Shown here one piece after another: positions 62,345 through 64,000 of a stretch of DNA of 64,000 bases; within the stretch, counting starts at the first letter, position 1, and each line of letters opens with the position of its first letter. The position numbers and the translations under genes are program-made. Source of the stretch: Gracilimonas sp964505215 (GTDB lineage Bacteria > Bacteroidota > Rhodothermia > Balneolales > Balneolaceae); the NCBI GenBank assembly GCA_964505215.1, contig CAZDGU010000001.1:310001-374000 (forward strand), in the 5' to 3' direction. The notes beneath the pieces are model-generated. The model ran no database searches, was not told the DNA's origin, and worked only from the letters and a program-made list of their open reading frames with translations.

Positions 62345-63212
62345 TAAGACGGAATAAAGATGTTGGTGTTAAAATGTAAATTTCTTCATTGCTGACGTGC
62401 AGATCTATTGCGTCAATTTCGGTATCTAAATTTATTACTTCTTTTTGTTTTGAGCCGCTAATACATTCAATTTGATTTGAATAGGCTTTCCATATTCCCT
62501 GCTCGTTAGCAAACATGGCATTCACTCCTTCCGCTTTATAAAAGCTCTGATAGTTCCCATTCAGCGAAAGCCGATGGATGGTTTCTGATTTCTTATCCAA
62601 AATGAACATTTCAGAGGCGGTTACCGTCAGCTCGTCCACGGCTTTTACTTTGCCGGAGATGCTAAAATCATCCAGCAGGTTGGTGTCAAGGTCAAATCGG
62701 TATATTCTGTTTCTGTTGTCATCTGCGAAAAATACTTCTCCAAGAGTGTTTACCGCAATTTGGGTTGGGCTGTAATAGGAGCTGCTGCCGAGTGCTTTTC
62801 CGGCTAAAATACTGCTCAAATATTGTCCGCGCCTATCAAAAAGCTGTACGCGCCGGTTGTTATAATCGGTGATAAATATTTTAAGCCCGTTCGTGGCGTC
62901 CACATCTATCGGCTTGCTGAACTGGTAATTTCCGGAGCCTTTTCCTCCCAAAGTTTCCAGCACCTCTCCTTTGTGAGTGAGCTTTAGCAGCCGATTTTTT
63001 CCCTGTTCCACCACATAAATAGCATGTTGCGTAACAGAAAGGGAAGTGGCCTCATCCAAACCTGAATAGATTTTTTGAAGAGGCTGAGCCGTTAATTTTG
63101 CAGATAAGCAACTAAGCAAGAAAACTGAAAATATGCTTACGCTCAAATATCGGAATAGTGATTTCTTTAAACTTGTTGACTCGCCATCCGATATGCTTCG
63201 CTTAATTTTCAC
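62331..63212 (-). CDS. Exported NHL-type beta-propeller protein
   Basis: 293 residues. After a 19-residue N-terminal stretch comes a signal peptide (cut near L-T-A-Q). Repeated blades (N-R-L-L-K-L-T-H-K-G-E-V, N-R-R-V-Q-L-F-D-R-R-G-Q and N-R-I-Y-R-F-D) match NHL repeats. The GTG start at 63212 has AGGTG before it. It probably binds a ligand or protein in the envelope; coupled to the following lipoprotein gene. Confidence 0.82.
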   Translation of the reverse strand: MKIKRSISDGESTSLKKSLFRYLSVSIFSVFLLSCLSAKLTAQPLQKIYSGLDEATSLSVTQHAIYVVEQGKNRLLKLTHKGEVLETLGGKGSGNYQFSKPIDVDATNGLKIFITDYNNRRVQLFDRRGQYLSSILAGKALGSSSYYSPTQIAVNTLGEVFFADDNRNRIYRFDLDTNLLDDFSISGKVKAVDELTVTASEMFILDKKSETIHRLSLNGNYQSFYKAEGVNAMFANEQGIWKAYSNQIECISGSKQKEVINLDTEIDAIDLHVSNEEIYILTPTSLFRLNGKK

Positions 63213-63225
63213 TTTTCACACCTAT

Positions 63226-64000
63226 TCAGTGTTTTAATCCTTTAGCTCCAATATCGCTTCGGTAATAGGCTTTGTCAAAGTTAATTTTTTTAACTTCCCG
63301 GTAGGTATTGTCGATGGCTTCTGCTAATGTTTTTCCGCTGCCTACAACGTTGAGTACACGTCCACCATTACTCAGAATTTTTCCGTCCTCTTCCTTTGTA
63401 CCGGCGTGAAACAACATAGCATTTTCAATTTCATCCAGGCCGGAAATCACTTTTCCTTTTTCGTAAGCCTCGGGATATCCTCCGGAAACCAACACCACGC
63501 AGCAGGTGAACTCATCTTTAAACTGAATATCAATTTCATTTAGTCGAGCTTCAGTACAAGCTAATGAAATTTCTACCACGTCTGTTTTCAGCCGGGGCAA
63601 AATCACCTGACATTCCGGATCGCCAAATCGGCAGTTATATTCCACCACTTTGGGGCCATCTTCGGTAATCATCAACCCGCAGTATAAAATGCCTGTGTAG
63701 GGATTTCCCTCCTCTTTCATTCCGGAAATAGTAGGTTCTATAATTTCCTTTTCGATGCGAGCGAGCAGTTCTTTCGTCATAATTGTAGCAGGTGAGTAAG
63801 CGCCCATTCCGCCGGTATTCAGTCCCGTATCGCCGTCTCCGATTCGCTTATGATCCTGGGCATAACCAATGGTTTTATAGGTATTTCCGTCGCAAATACA
63901 GAAAACGGAAACTTCCTCTCCTACCATAAATTCTTCAATCACCAGTCGGCTGGCGGCTTCTTTCAGAGAACTGCTCGATTTTAACTCTTTGAGCACTTCC
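63226..64000 (-). CDS. purD: Phosphoribosylamine-glycine ligase PurD, C-terminal part (cut by right edge)
   Basis: Second step of de novo purine synthesis. About 258 C-terminal residues are visible; the frame stays open to the last base, so the start lies outside. ATP-grasp signatures seen are Q-D-H-K-R-I-G-D-G-D-T-G-L-N-T-G-G-M-G-A-Y, G-I-L-Y-C-G-L-M and E-Y-N-C-R-F-G-D-P-E-C-Q. The tail has G-G-R-V-L-N-V-V. It is intact as far as visible. Confidence 0.95.
   Translation of the reverse strand, partial: EVLKELKSSSSLKEAASRLVIEEFMVGEEVSVFCICDGNTYKTIGYAQDHKRIGDGDTGLNTGGMGAYSPATIMTKELLARIEKEIIEPTISGMKEEGNPYTGILYCGLMITEDGPKVVEYNCRFGDPECQVILPRLKTDVVEISLACTEARLNEIDIQFKDEFTCCVVLVSGGYPEAYEKGKVISGLDEIENAMLFHAGTKEEDGKILSNGGRVLNVVGSGKTLAEAIDNTYREVKKINFDKAYYRSDIGAKGLKH

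Noticed and set aside
1..64000. tRNA, rRNA, CRISPR array, prophage or insertion sequence
   Set aside because: I looked for T-loop sequences, regularly spaced repeats, integrase and transposase motifs and found none that hold up.

Overview
The window looks like chromosomal DNA of a marine or hypersaline member of the Balneolota / Bacteroidota-Rhodothermota group (inference). Two secreted proteins end in the Y-P-N-P-F-N-P type IX secretion sorting domain with a terminal K-M-M-L-I-K. GC content is moderate by eye, many starts are TTG, few genes have a strong Shine-Dalgarno, and the arsenic, queuosine and YbhFSR-type modules are arranged as is common in that group. No tRNA, rRNA, CRISPR array, prophage or insertion sequence was recognised. 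The genes at both edges are cut: a DUF4159 protein on the left and purD on the right.

Layout. 1-8.8 kb: DUF4159 fragment, dnaG, a GH3/serine-hydrolase fusion followed by a two-domain cytidine deaminase, then the queD-queE-SDR operon and a secreted peroxiredoxin-like protein. 8.8-10 kb: a gene-free stretch built from several hairpin-forming dispersed repeats. 10-21.5 kb: an outer-membrane porin with a YceI protein, a membrane-anchored MutS-like ATPase, a sugar N-acetyltransferase, Smr and Dabb proteins, folE-cysS-yidD, a lone hisI, a DEAD-box helicase and an LCIB-type carbonic anhydrase homologue. 21.5-28.2 kb: a complete seven-gene efflux operon (TetR, TolC-like, HlyD-like, two ATPases, two ABC-2 permeases). 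28.7 kb: azurin.

29.4-37 kb is a long leftward run: pyrimidine-nucleoside phosphorylase, PspA, a PspA-C-terminal-like paralogue, a membrane coiled-coil protein, an enoyl-CoA hydratase, a CorB/HlyC transporter and a two-lobed AAA+ ATPase. The three coupled genes centred on PspA, with the AAA+ protein downstream, are the best candidate for a poorly described membrane-stress system. 37-47 kb: pdxB, a T9SS-exported GH3 enzyme, a beta-propeller lipoprotein, a GH20 hexosaminidase, a Ca/Na antiporter, a cupin and a large T9SS-exported nuclease-like protein.

47-48.4 kb holds more dispersed repeats and a second PTPS/QueD gene. 48.5-51.4 kb is an arsR-arsM-arsC-acr3 arsenic operon with a clear palindromic operator candidate. 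51.8-64 kb: citrate synthase, a serine-hydrolase lipoprotein, a decayed parDE toxin-antitoxin locus, leuS, a DUF885 peptidase, a LuxE/LuxC-like fatty-acid reduction pair, a lipoprotein with a sorting-domain-like module, a beta-propeller protein and the end of purD.

Themes that connect genes: amino-sugar or peptidoglycan turnover (two GH3, one GH20, two penicillin-binding-protein-like serine hydrolases); GTP-derived pterin/deazapurine chemistry (folE, two PTPS/QueD, queE and an SDR); and envelope stress and detoxification (PspA module, efflux operon, arsenic operon). All function calls come from reading motifs by eye; no database search was run.
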